A stretch of DNA of 64,000 nt, taken from contig JAKUCV010001097.1 in the NCBI GenBank assembly GCA_028386065.3, positions 65,007 to 129,006 of the forward strand. The letters are read 5' to 3'. The stretch comes from Turnera subulata (lineage: Eukaryota; Streptophyta; Magnoliopsida; Malpighiales; Passifloraceae). Shown one piece after another: positions 22,744-34,335 of the stretch; within the stretch, counting starts at the first letter, position 1, and each line of letters begins with the position of its first letter. A program made the translations under genes and the position numbers. The notes beneath the pieces are model-generated. The model was not told the DNA's origin and did not search any database. It was given only the letters and a program-made list of their open reading frames with translations.

Positions 22744-25700
22744 ATGGGGCGGTCTCGCGGCAATTTTCACTCTGATGAAGACCCAACTCAAAGGTTTTTC
22801 CTTTTTTTTTTTTAATCTTTTTGCAATTCTTTTAAGCTTAAAGATTTCTTGTTCTCTTGGCTGGGTAACTTCCGTTGCTTGTGTTATGGTGCATTTTGTC
22901 AAATTTCACTGAATGTTTTCTCTGGTGCAGTATGTTTAGTACTACAATTTTGTGTCATCTTCTTTTTTATGTTTTCAGTTTTGGTTACTCGATAAAGTTA
23001 TCTTCTTGCTGCTCGTCTTTCTGGTAATGCAGATCAAGAAGAAAGAAGAACGCTTCCAGTGGAGAAAATTTAGAATCGTCATCATCAGGTACTGTTCCCT
23101 CGTAGTGACGTATCACAATCAGAAGTCGTCAGTTAGCGAACTTTAGCTGGGAATTCTTGGTCTTTAGTTACCTGAGAATTGTTAGTGAATACTTAGCTGC
23201 GGGACAATTCATCCAAGATCATATTTTAGAACTCAGTAACTTTAGTTCCTTGCATCACTGTTACTGATTTGGGTGGTAAAATATTCAGTTGGGTTTATCT
23301 CTTGAGTCACGAGTTTCATAGTATAAGTGTCTTTGATTTAGTATCTAGAAAAGTTTGGAAACTTATACTTGGGAAAACTCGCAGTTTGCTTATGATGTTA
23401 TGAGTTTGTATTTCAAGAATCACTATTCTTTCTCGTTGAAACATGTCCAGGATTTACGTGTTCATATTTTAGACAGTTTCAGTGTCTTCATTCCTGTGTT
23501 CTACAGCCGTCATTTTCATTTTTGATTGAGCCTCTTAATGGCTCTATAGGTCAAGGAAGCAATGAAGGAAAGGGGCCTCTATACCATTGCAATTATTGCA
23601 ACAAAGATATAACAGGGAAGATCCGAATTAAGTGTGCCATGTGCTCTGATTTTGACCTGTGTATTGAGTGCTTCTCTGTGGGAGCTGAGGTTACACCGCA
23701 TAAAAGTAATCATCCTTACAGGGTTATGGTTAGTGTTTTCCCTCCCACTGTTGTGTTCACTTGTGAATTTAAGCATGCTTAAGTTCTTTATTCTGCTTAA
23801 AACATGCAAAATGAAATCAGTATCAGAATCTATTATTCATATGTAAGCTAGATATTCAGATAGTTTCTTTGATGAAATTGACTGAATTCATTATCATAAA
23901 CTTATCTGTCTTGGCATTCCCTTAAATGTCTGATCTCTATCTAAGATTGGCTAAAAAATCTGTGCGCTTGAACTATTGTTTTCTTTATTCTTTTTGTCTC
24001 GTCTTTGTTCTGTCTGTTAATGGATGTAATGTGATTTTATCACATTGGAATGCTGACGATATATGTGGTTTATGTGTGTTTTTTCCCTTTCTGACAGGAT
24101 AATTTGTCTTTTCCACTGATCACCCCCGACTGGAATGCTGACGACGAAATACTGCTTCTAGAGGTGTTTTCTTTCAACATTCTCCAATTTATATTTTAGA
24201 AAAGATGAATAGAATCATTATGGAAAACATTTCATGATTTGCTCTGTTATCTTTAGTATGTGGAATTATACGCAACTTGCTTTTCACTTATATTCCATGG
24301 TTTGGTTTGGATTAGGGAATTGAAATGTATGGATTAGGGAACTGGGCAGAAGTGGCGGAGCATGTGGGGACCAAAAATAAAGAAAAGTGTATTGAGCACT
24401 TTCGTAGTGTTTATATGAACTCACCATTCTTCCCTCTCCCGGTATGAAAATTAAGAGAATCTCTTTTTGGGACAAGTTTTTCCAAATAATTAATTGTGTC
24501 CAACATTTTTGTTTTTTCATTCAGGACATGTCTCTTGCTGTGGGAAAAAATAGAAAGGAGCTCCTAGCCATGGCCAAAGGACTAGGCGAGGAGAAAAAAG
24601 GTATTAAATTTCTAGGCCAAGTCTGGATGACTACTAAAGTTATGGTTGTTGACATTCCTTAAAGCTTACTTATGGTTGAACTATAGCCTTATATCAAGTA
24701 TTAGTGTGCCCTTCTGATGCTTGCTCTCAATTCCCTTTTTTTTTTAAACTTAAAAAAAGCACTAAATTTTCTGCCGAACAGGAAACAAACCTCTTTTGGT
24801 GCTCATAGCTCATTTCTTTTGTTGCCTGCATAATGTGGTTATACTGTTCTCGGTGCTTTCTTGTTGTGGATAAGTTTCTTACTGTAACTTGTGTGTGGCT
24901 CATAGGATCTTCATCTTCTGTGCTTGGAGAGCACACTCTAAAAGAAGAATCCCCATTTTCTCCATCAAGAGTCAAGTATGACCATTCTTCTAGTTACATC
25001 CCTCTCTCTCTCTTTTTTCTTTTCTTTTTTGTTTCTCTGTTGAAATGTCTTATGAAAACTTTCTTGGTTAACTCAGAATCGAAGAAATGCATAAAGGTGG
25101 TCCCTCTGGCCGTTTATTATCTGCATTAAATGCTGGTAAGTTGTAATCTTTTCTGAATTGTTTTTTTTTTTGAAAGTGAATCCAGAAGGATCTCATGCTT
25201 GTTGTCATCAATCTCTGCCATAATTCTGTGATGCTTCAGAGGTTGAAGCTGGCCGTCCCAACAATACAAATCCAGCAGCTACAGCTGCTGTTAAGAAGGC
25301 ATCCAATGTGGCCCGGGTTAAAGATGGCCATGGTGTTGTCAAAGTAGAAGGTCCGATAATGAGATTTGTTATTTGATTGCTGTTGTTATACTTGCTGTTA
25401 TAGTCAAGTTTTTCTTATTATTAACAATGCTATCATGCTCTGGCTATTTTTTACATGGTGTCTCTCTTGTGCTAAAATATTAATTGTTAATTATGTTGTA
25501 CTATTTTGAGAGTTAGATGTTTGTTTCTGTCCATAAATTACATCATTTGTGTTAGATGAAAGAGATGGAAGATGTTAGCCTAACCCACAATTTCTTTTCA
25601 TTGGATTTGTAGAGGTCATGTTTCTTAGTAGGGTGGACAAGAATCTGAACTACATGAACAATGATTGAATTTTGACATTGTCATCTGTTAACCTTTTGTT

Positions 25701-27621
25701 GTCAAGTTCTGTGGTTCTAGTTTGTCTGCTACTATTTTTATCATAGTTCATAGAAGATGTAAAAACTAGCTCATGAAATAATCTCATCCAGTTGAGCTAC
25801 ATATGGTGATTTTGTTATTTTGCTCTTCTAGTAGACCCTCACATGGACAGAGGCTTCAAGGGGAAGAAACCCGTTGCTTCTGGAAATGAAGGTCCATCAT
25901 TAATGGAGCTCAGTGGTTATAACGCAAAGAGGCGGGAATTTGATCCTGAATATGACAATGATGCTGAGCAATTGCTGGCTGAGATGGAATTTAAAGATAC
26001 AGACACTGAGGAGGAGCGTGAGATAAAGCTGCGAGTGCTGCGTATCTATTCAAAGAGGTAGTTGATGGTCTATAACTTAAATGTTCTGATGTGTTGGCAG
26101 CCTGAGCTTAGATTTGTGTGCTTGTTTGATGTTTGAGAATTTTACTATCAACTTTTTAGGCTTTATGAGCATTACCATAAAGTATAAAAGATAAAAGGAA
26201 AGTGCAGCAATAGAGAAATCACTATTCACTTGATCATTTAAGAGCCAACTTTTTTATCTTTTGTAGTTTCTGTGCCTTGAATGGTAGTCAAACCAGCTCA
26301 GTTGCAGCTTAGCTTGTCTGTGGTCTTGGATTACTTCATTTCTGTGCAAGTTTCAAAACTTGATTGGAATATTGCCAGGCTTGATGAGAGGAAGCGGAGG
26401 AAGGATTTCATTTTAGAAAGGAATTTGCTACATCCAAATCCTTTCGAGAAGGATTTGTCTCCAGAAGAGAGGGCCCTATGTCGGCGTTATGATATCTTCA
26501 TGCGATTTCATTCCAAGGAAGAGCATGAGGATTTGCTTCGGACTGTTGTAGTAGAGCACCGAACTCTGAAAAGGATTCAGGAACTCAAGGTATATGATTC
26601 ATACCCTTGTATGCAACTTTGTGAATTACACCATTTCCCTTCTCTGTCTTGGAGATAGTATTTATTTGATTTATTTCTTCATTATTGATGCAAATGCCTT
26701 TTGTAAACATCCGTGCTGCATACTGATATGGCTTTTCTATTACTCGTGCATAATATGGTTAGATCTCCTTTGGCGTTTTGAACATGCCATTTTCATGGTC
26801 AACATGGATTTCAAACTGAAGCCTTTAACTCATCCATATTGATTTGTGTGCTTTTCAGGAAGCTCGAGCTGCTGGTTGCCGTACAGCAGCTGAGGCAGAT
26901 GTGTACCTCGAACAGAAAAGGAAAAGGGAAGCGGAAGAAAGTTTGCAGAGAGCAAAGGAAAACCCCCAGGGTGCTACAGGCAATCCAGGTGCTCCAAATG
27001 CTTTTATGGCTTCGGATTCTGTTGGGAAGGATTCAACATCTAGACCTTCAGCACAGGGGTCTTCTGGCTATACTAATGGTTTGGATGTAACAACCTTCTT
27101 TGAAACACAGTTACTTTCTGAAGCTGTGAGTTCTGAATCCCTAATTTTAAGATTTTCTTTCTCTATTTCTACATGCCCATGATGGTTTCTTGATTGCGTA
27201 ACAAGGATAAATGACTTGCTGTCCACATTTCTTCTTTTGACAACTTTTTTTTCAGAAATGGTTTGCCCATGCCATTTCTTGCATGAAAAAGCTTAGTTGT
27301 GAGATCCTGAGCTGTCTACGGAATCATGCTTACTTTCTGAAGCTGTAGTGATTGCTGAATGTTGCATGTTACTTCGATTAATCGTCTTCTGTTTGATTTG
27401 ATGCTGAATTTTTTTGCCGTTTCGGTCAGGAGAAACGGCTATGCTGTGAGATAAGGCTGCCACCACCAGTATATCTTAAGATGCAAGAGGTGATGACCAA
27501 AGAAATCTTCTGCGGCAATGTCACTAAGAAACTGGATGCACATCCCTTGTTCCAGATTGAAGCCAGTAAAGTTGACAGGGTCTATGACATGCTTGTAAAG
27601 AAAGGGATTGCCCAACCCTGA
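22744..27621 (+). CDS. ADA2: Transcriptional adaptor ADA2 (SAGA-type coactivator subunit), 13 exons
   Basis: ADA2 bridges activators to the histone acetyltransferase GCN5 in nuclear SAGA-like complexes. Coding exons by GT-AG and frame: 22744-22793, 23033-23088, 23550-23728, 24098-24163, 24316-24441, 24525-24600, 24906-24975, 25077-25135, 25240-25350, 25832 or 25835-26057, 26379-26589, 26859-27125, 27430-27621, giving 561 or 562 residues and ending GIAQP. The start MGRSRGNF matches plant ADA2. Domains: ZZ zinc finger from about residue 49 (CNYC...CAMC...CIEC); a SANT domain at about 104-150 (WNADDEILLLEGIEMYGLGNW); a conserved central block (DNDAEQLLAEMEF, LRVLRIYSKRLDERKRRKDF); and a C-terminal SWIRM domain from about 494 (KVDRVYDMLVKKGIAQP). 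Length fits the family (roughly 490-570). Exon 10 has tandem TAGTAG acceptors. I cannot separate ADA2a from ADA2b by eye. Confidence 0.97.
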
Positions 27622-28270
27622 TGCAAATGTTTCTTTGTTAATGTAAATTTAATTTTTTTTTTTATTACAAAATTGAAAATTTTCCTCAATTGGTACTATT
27701 TTTCCCCTTCCTCCGAGTTTGTTCTGCCCAGAATCCAGTCACTCCTCCACGTGCTACATTGCTTTAACCAAACAAAAGAAACAAAAGAAAAAGTTTGTTT
27801 TTGTTTCGTTTTATTTTTTTGATAAGAGACGGGGGGACATATTATCATTTCTCAGCATTCAAATTATTACCAGTAACACATAAACTAAGCTCAAAACTCG
27901 CAATTCTAAGACAACTCACCTCACTAAAATTCAGAACAAAGAGAAACAACCGTAAGATAACAATAATAAATAAATGAATAATAAATAACCTGTTAAGGGT
28001 ATCCTGCATTTTGGTTGCGAATATTGTGAATGTCAAAGCAACTGAAAAAATAAATATCAAAAGCTAAAATTTGCGAAATTTTATAAGACAAGGACTGAGT
28101 GTGGAACGAATTATTCCAAAGGAAAAAGGAAATGAAATAAATAAATTAAGATGGCAAAAAAACCTGCAACCTAACCGTAAGTAGAGGGAGGACAGAAAGG
28201 TCATTTTATCTTTTTTCTTAACATTCCGAATCCGAGCCGGACTCGGAATCAAGCACCGCCTCCTTCCGTA
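27622..28270. other. Intergenic region between ADA2 and the J-like gene
   Basis: It contains the ADA2 3' end (a poly-T stretch near 27,650 and A-rich sequence near 27,780), then A/T-rich sequence. No gene is supported. The last 50 bases lead into the promoter of the next gene. Confidence 0.5.
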
Positions 28271-28280
28271 CATATAAATA
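28271..28280 (+). promoter_or_regulatory. TATA box of the J-like gene
   Basis: CATATAAATA lies about 140 bp before the ATG at 28,412, with a repeated leader between. Its position fits a transcription start near 28,305. Confidence 0.6.
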
Positions 28281-28307
28281 AGTAGCGATACTAGTAGTTA
28301 CACTCAA

Positions 28308-28390
28308 CTTTCCAGTCCAAACGCTTTCAATCAAAAAAAAAAAAAAACTTTCCAGTCGCGACGCTTTCAAAAAAAAACTTTCCAGTCTCT
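28308..28390 (+). repeat. Short tandem repeats in the 5' leader of the J-like gene
   Basis: AACTTTCCAGTC recurs three times (about 28,306, 28,347 and 28,376). The first two copies are followed by ACGCTTTCAA and an A run. The unit length varies through the poly-A parts. Confidence 0.85.
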
Positions 28391-28411
28391 ACTCTTTTCT
28401 TCTTCGTCAAG

Positions 28412-28789
28412 ATGGCGGAGGGCTTTCTGACGGTGTCGGAAGAACACTTCCTTGCCGGGCGGCTGAAGGAGGCCTACCATATGGCCAAGCTCGCCCTCAG
28501 TCTCGACCCCAACAACACTGTCATCGATCGGTACACTGCAGTGTACAGGATCCATCTCGCTGCCACAAAAAAACACCCCATCACCGGCGAGATCGATTGG
28601 TACAACGTTCTTGGCGTACAACCCGACGACCCGGACCACCGAGTCTGCCACGGCTTCCGCAAGATGGCCAACTTTATCGACCACTACAACCTCTGCGCCG
28701 CGGGAGCCGACTCGGCTTACGAACTCATCTCTCGGGCCGTTGAGATTCTTGCCGACCCATGCAGCCGCGCCAAATTCAACCAGAGATAG
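28412..28789 (+). CDS. J-domain-like protein without HPD, intronless
   Basis: The product is 125 residues. Residues 1-60 form an N-terminal helical region like that preceding the J domain in a family of plant DnaJ-domain nuclear proteins (FLAGRLKEAYHMAKLALSLDP). Residues 62-125 align with a J domain: DWYNVLGVQ opens it and the helix IV end is YELISRAVEILADPCSRAKFNQR. Where a functional J domain has His-Pro-Asp after helix II, this protein reads Ile-Asp-His-Tyr (89-92), so it should not stimulate Hsp70 ATPase in the usual way. Codon use is GC-rich and there is no intron, so it may be a retrocopy. A TATA box and leader precede it. A 26-codon frame (28,799-28,879, MPRQTTRS) follows closely and may be a remnant of a longer C-terminus. 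Biological role unknown. Confidence 0.75.
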   Translation: MAEGFLTVSEEHFLAGRLKEAYHMAKLALSLDPNNTVIDRYTAVYRIHLAATKKHPITGEIDWYNVLGVQPDDPDHRVCHGFRKMANFIDHYNLCAAGADSAYELISRAVEILADPCSRAKFNQR

Positions 28790-30582
28790 GGTTTCAAGAT
28801 GCCGCGGCAAACAACTCGCTCAGCGGCCGCTGCTGCTACCAAGTCTCTCCTAGGTGGCGCAGCGATTCGGGCTTTTTGAGACATGTTCTTGGGTTTCTTG
28901 TCTAAAGAAGAACATACTCTGATTGATAACACCGTCAACACTTGTATATAGCACTCGTCCTTGGTGCATTTTATTCATTGTATAACACTTGTCGGATTAA
29001 ATGAAATTCTTTTACCCAAGTCGGTCGATGTTGTTCATGTTCTTGGAGCTCTTTGTCATGTTCATCATGTTCTCCTCCTCCTCTGTCTAACCGACTTACC
29101 CAGCAGCCTTAATGCAGTTTCTGGTTTTTTCCCTTTTTTTTTCTAAACGGAAAAACAACAATGATAATAAAACGCAAATTCTCCTCGCGTTTTGGTTTAC
29201 TTCTACTTTTACGTACCCAGGGATAATTGGTTAATTGGTAAGGTTAAAGGCTTTTACTTTTTCTGAACTCTCATTGCTGTTAATTCTATGATTTCCTCAC
29301 TTTGCTGATCCAATCCTTTTACATTGCTTTTCTAGCTACCAAGTTAAAATCTAAACCATGGTATTATAATATATTATATATAGACATGTTGAAACTTAAT
29401 GAACTGGAAAGAATACTTTTTATAAAAATTTAAATGTGTTTGATTTGGTCTTACTAATTTTCGTCTTTTTTTTCAGATTTCTTTTGTACTATTTTAATTC
29501 ATCCTTTTTGCTTTCCTATGTCTACATGTCAATAAATTGTGTTGTACTTGTCCCGGTAAGCAAGTCATAGAGTACTCCCTCAGGTGATAATGCATCGTTG
29601 GTTAACTAACAAGATGCCATGTGAATTTATTTTTGTAGGAAAGTAAAGATTTAAACAGAAAGAGCATGTTGGGTACAGAGTTATGACTCCCTTAATCGAA
29701 TGCCCATTACATTATTAGTACTCTATGCAGTTCACTTATTCATCAATATCACAGTGATATATATATATATATATAGGTTTGGATGGTAAATCTTAGTGGG
29801 TCCTCAACTATCCTGCAAAGCAGCAGGCAATATCCAATGCAATGTCAGAAGATTAATTAGCTTGAGAAGAAAAATGGGAGCTTTGCTATGTATCATGAGA
29901 AGTCTCCACAAGCATGCAAGGTCCACTTTTATTAGTCTTGTGGGAGATTTTGTATGACTCTCATCACCTTTCCTGCCCACCACAATCTTTGAAGCATTAT
30001 CTCAAATGTTTTGTGAAGTTCTGAGTTTTCCATATATACATTAATGTGCAAAATAAAAAATGATCCTGGAAAACAACAACAGTTCTGCTAGAGGAGCATT
30101 GGAGGAGTTGATTATTACACTGGAACCATATTTGAAGCTGTTTTGAAAGGGACAACACAAGGTAAAATTTTGTTTTTTTCTATAGGCCGTAGAATTGTCC
30201 TCCTGGCACATTCATTGTTAACAATCGTGGCTGCTCTTTTAGGTTCTCCAAACACCCCTGCAGAACAAGCAATTGTTACTATAAAAATAAAGCATGTGTT
30301 GCGAAAAGAATGAATGAGCACAATGGGCTGGCAGTTTGTGAGCTCACATTATATCAAGTGCTAGCAGAGGAGACGGAATGAATTCCAAACTTCCCAAGAA
30401 TCAACCTGCATTCGAATAGCCTCAAAAAGTAGTTAATTCCAAACTACATCTCCTGTGAATGAGGCCTGCGTGTACAATTATGGTCCAAAACTTTTCAGAA
30501 GGAAAAAGAAAAAAAAAAAAAAGGAGCTTTACTCACAATTTTTCTAGACTTTTCATCCATGCATCCTCATCGGTCTTCACCA
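28790..30582. other. Intergenic region, no gene seen
   Basis: This is A/T-rich sequence with an (AT)n microsatellite at 29,757-29,776. I found no coding exon with codon-like composition and no element boundaries. Short open frames near 28,961-29,146 and 30,115-30,321 lack any recognisable domain. Confidence 0.5.
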
Positions 30583-30592
30583 GTGGAATCCT

Positions 30593-30995
30593 GGAATAAA
30601 GGAAATATTGGTACCTGTACTCGCCCTCAATTTGGAATTTGGTACCTGTACTGAAAATCCATGATTTTTGGTACCTGTATTGTGCAAGATTCATGGTTTT
30701 TGGTACTTCCGGCATCGGAAGATAACCGGAGACACGTGTCAACATATGATATGCCCACGTAGATTGTGGGTCCCATTACACCCGATTTGCCCAGCCTCGC
30801 CCGGATCCGTCCGAAAATCCGACCCGTACGTGGGTATATCATATGTTGACATGTGTCTCCGGTTATCTTCCGATGCCGGAAGTACCAAAAACCATGAATC
30901 TTGCGTAGTACAGGTACCAAAAATCATGGATTTTCAGTACAGGTACCAAATTCCAAATTGAGGACGAGTACAGGTACCAATATTTCCTTTATTCT
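30593..30995. mobile_element. MITE with very long inverted repeats, Mutator-type TSD (403 bp)
   Basis: The two arms (about 30,593-30,770 and 30,820-30,995) are near-perfect inverted repeats. Each arm carries AGGAAATATTGGTACCTGTA near its outer end and a block with CGGAGACACGTGTC or its variant further in. The 10-bp duplication GTGGAATCCT (30,583-30,592 and 30,996-31,005) is exact, the size made by Mutator-like transposases. The whole element could fold into one hairpin. No coding capacity. Confidence 0.92.
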
Positions 30996-31005
30996 GTGGA
31001 ATCCT

Positions 31006-32635
31006 AAGTCACAACTTTATTAACATGGAAGCAATAAGAATGTGAAGGTTACGACGAAGGCAAAGTTACTAATAACGAAAGATTAAAAAAAAAAAGATAA
31101 TATAGCCACCGAGTTTGGATAAAGAAAGAAACCTGCATATCATGTTGACAAAGGCCTAAAATCCTGATACCATTCAACGATCATTTTTCCCTGGACCAAG
31201 CACGTCTACATTTAGGAGGACTCCAGGCCCAAAACATTGTACGGTAGGTTGGCCAAAATCATGTAATCATGTATAATCTATACATCATCTTGCTACAGGG
31301 TTGAGATACATAGGAATAGCAGAAGATTGCTTTGCTCTTCTTTCATATCATTGACATAAACTAGATACAAAATTACCATTTCTTTATTCAGAGGCCAATA
31401 CTATGGGCGCAACCCAACGAACAAATAGTTTCAGTCATTGAAGATGAGAATGATTACAACTACTTGGTGCATTCTTCCTGTAGGTCACTTAAGCATTAAA
31501 ATTTGTTGAATTCTTCAAGTCCATCCCAGCAAAGGAAAAATCATTTTCTTAGCCCTTATAAGCAAATGCAACAAGGAAAGGATACATAAAGCACGACTAT
31601 CTCAGGGTCCGAACCCGACAGGCAACAGCTGTAGCACATGCTTCTATAATCATATTCAACCTCCTTTCTCCGTGAAGTCTGAACCACAACACAAAACCAG
31701 ACTAACTTACACCAATTTCAAAAGGAAACCAAAACTCCACTTGATGAGGCATGGGGTTCCAATAACTACGTACTAACAAGAATGTCTTACGAAGAAGATT
31801 TAAAATTAAGATTAAAGATATATACTTGTTTTAGGAAATTCGTTTCATCATCCAGTGCCTTTTCTAGCAATTGATTCAAACATAATCACAGTATTAATCC
31901 AAACCAGAACCACATCATAGAAAAATTAAGGCATTAGAAAGGAATCCAAGTATTAGCCGGTACCTCTAGTTTTGTGCAAAGTCTTAGCATCAAGAAATTC
32001 CTTGCCTTTCTTTGTCGAACCTCTTCTCCTTCCTAACAAAACAAAACAACCACAATCAGCCACACAATCAAAAACCAAGAAACCCTGAGAATCTCAAGTC
32101 AGTGGTGGTGGTGGCACGGGGGTGGAGGCGAGGTCGGTGTCGGCGGGGAAGAGCTTCTTCTTAGGTATTTGTTGGAGGTGAGGAAATGAGAGGAGGGATT
32201 TAGGGATTTAAGCTTCAATTGAACCTCCGACGGCGGTCGAGATTTTATCCGGACCAAACGTGGAAGAAAAATCAGCGGCCGTTCCCGCTTGAGGTCGCGA
32301 GCTGCGGCTCAGGCGAATCCGTCACGGGGTCGGTCTCTGCGCCTGCTGACGTTGTAGCTGCAGCGGCGCCGACAGCAGCGGCGATGATATTTATGTTAGC
32401 AGCGGATGTCTCCTGATCGACTCGGCAGCTTAGGAGCCAAAACAGAGAGAGCCAGAGAGAATTTGGGGCAGGCAAGGTTTGTAAAAATATAAATTAGGAA
32501 AAAGTTAGGCGGGAGAGATAAAACTAGGGAGGGAGAGAAAATGAAAGTGTTGCGGTTGGAAAATTGCTTACGAGCTGATCCGTAAGGAGATATTTTAAAA
32601 TTATTTTTAGCCAACCCGTAAGAAATCGGTAAGGG
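31006..32635. other. Intergenic region, possible non-coding transcript on the minus strand
   Basis: The minus strand from about 32,500 leftwards has leader-like composition. It also has a plausible acceptor (TTTTGTTAG) before 32,029 and a donor (AGAG|GTACCGG) near 31,964, enclosing a 66-base open exon-like stretch. No ATG is available on the minus strand between roughly 32,060 and 32,480, and I cannot build a protein. The rest is unremarkable. Confidence 0.3.
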
Positions 32636-33045
32636 TTAAACACCTTTTATACCTCGAGTTATCCTTTTGTCCCGATCGTATACCCCGGAGTTTCTGTGTC
32701 CTTTTTATGTATCTCGAGTTTCAATTTCTCCCTTTTGTGTACCTCGGGCAGTCCGGACGATGACATGGCCATCTGCTCAGGTCCACTCGACACGTGGCAT
32801 AATGCCATTGGTGCCATGTGGAAATTTTTGTGGGACCCACAAACTAGAATATTTGAGAAATAAGGTGGGACCCACAATAATATCCATTTGGTGCCAATAA
32901 ATTTACGACACGTGTTACGTAGACCCGAGCAGATGGCCATGTCATCATCCGGACTACCCGAGGTACATGAATGGGACAAAAATTGAAATTCGGGGGTACA
33001 TAAAAGGGACAAAAGAAAAACTTGAGGTATACAAAAGGTGCTTAA
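32636..33045. mobile_element. Second long-inverted-repeat MITE (about 410 bp)
   Basis: The ends read TTAAACACCTTTTATACC and, inverted, TTAAGCACCTTTTGTATACC. Arms of about 170 bp contain matching blocks (GATGACATGGCCATCTGCTC against GAGCAGATGGCCATGTCATC). I could not read a clean target duplication: GTAAG occurs on both sides but out of register. The sequence just outside also pairs (GTAAGAAATCGG against ATTTCTTACGG), so it may be nested in another inverted-repeat element. Confidence 0.8.
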
Positions 33046-33184
33046 GTAAGTTCTGACAGATTTCTTACGGATAGAAGCTGACATAGCCGTAAGTAACAGC
33101 TCAAAAATTGGAAGTGAAAGCAAAAATTATAAAGAATAAATGGGGAACTTTATGAGGCTCACAAGCACAAAGAAAAAAAGAAGC

Positions 33185-33307
33185 CAGAGCCCGTGTAGCT
33201 CTGCGGCATGAAGACCTTGGTATTGGCCAAGGCCACCGGGGTTCAAACCTTGGTGTGGGAAGGTTGGGAAATTTGGGTAGTCTTAGGCTTGTAATAAAAA
33301 AAAAAAA
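33185..33307 (+). mobile_element. tRNA-derived SINE
   Basis: A short unit with RNA polymerase III promoter boxes: A box TAGCTCTGCGG (33,196-33,206; one mismatch to TRGYNNARNGG) and B box GGTTCAAACCT (33,240-33,250; one mismatch to GGTTCRANNCC), spaced 33 bp apart. It ends in a GTAATAAA-plus-poly(A) tail (33,296-33,307). The flanks are A/G-rich, so a target duplication cannot be read safely. It encodes no protein; in function it would depend on a partner LINE. Confidence 0.82.
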
Positions 33308-34063
33308 GAGAGAAAAGAAAAAAAAAAAATAGGAAACCAAAAGGTACCCTGCAACATATATTACAGGAAAATTAAATTATTTTCTTAATTTAAAACCTAT
33401 AATTTAAGTGAAACGCCCCGACCCGTATTTACCGTACACAGTAAACACGTGCCGGAACTGTGACGACCCAACCAAAATATGACCAGCATACAGTGTATAC
33501 ATCTATAACTCGGGCTCAACAGCCCAAAATAAAAACATCAACAACATCGTAATCGGCCCAATGGCCCAACAATAACAATATAATGCACAACGGAAGACTT
33601 TGAAACTCACAAAGACACTGTATGCTACACTGATGCAAACTATGGATCCGAGTCCTGTCCAAGGGATAACGCCGCAGCCTGTCTGAAATGCACCAAACCT
33701 GTACCAAAAATAACTCATCCTACGGGATGAAAACCCGCAGGTGAGGGGTGAGTCCGAAGTGCTCACCAACCAAGGATAAACAGTGATATGCAGGCAACCG
33801 TAATACTTAAAAGCAAACACAGACAAGCAATAACATATCTCAACAGACTGAGCCAAGACCAAAAGAATAATTATTATTAATTTGAATTTTATCTTCCGGG
33901 CCCCTGTCACTGGACAAGCTAGGGTCGTACCAGGTTATCAATTAATTCCGGATGCCAGGTCAAAGAACCATACCAAATCTTACCATACCGGGACCACGTC
34001 CCAAATTACCAAATCACACCGGGTTCAACAACCCATAATACCATACCGGGATCAACATCCCAA

Positions 34064-34335
34064 AACCGGATATTCGGTATATCCGAACCACTGGGTATTC
34101 GGTATACCCCAACCACAGGCATCAACATGCCAACCGGATATTCGGTATATCCGAACCACTGGGTATTTGGTATACCCTAACCACAGGCAACAACATGCCA
34201 ACCGGATATTCGGTATATCCGAACCACTGGGTATTTGGTATACCCCAACCACAGGCAACAACATGCCAACCGGATATTCGGTATATCCGAACCACTGGGT
34301 ATTTGGTATACCCCAACCACAGGCATCAACATGCC
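34064..34335. repeat. 68-bp tandem repeat, four copies
   Basis: Units start at 34,064, 34,132, 34,200 and 34,268, each containing AACCGGATATTCGGTATATC and AACCACAGGCA. The unit holds GGATATTCGGTATATCC, an imperfect palindrome. Because 68 is not a multiple of three and the unit has no stops in several frames, long artificial open frames cross it on both strands. Confidence 0.95.

Noticed and set aside
32219..32475. Small open frames on either strand near 32.3 kb
   Set aside because: They begin at non-ATG codons, and no ATG is available on the minus strand across the GC-rich stretch.
33240..33250. tRNA gene
   Set aside because: The A and B boxes fit, but the sequence does not fold into a tRNA cloverleaf and ends in a poly(A) tail, so a SINE is the better call.
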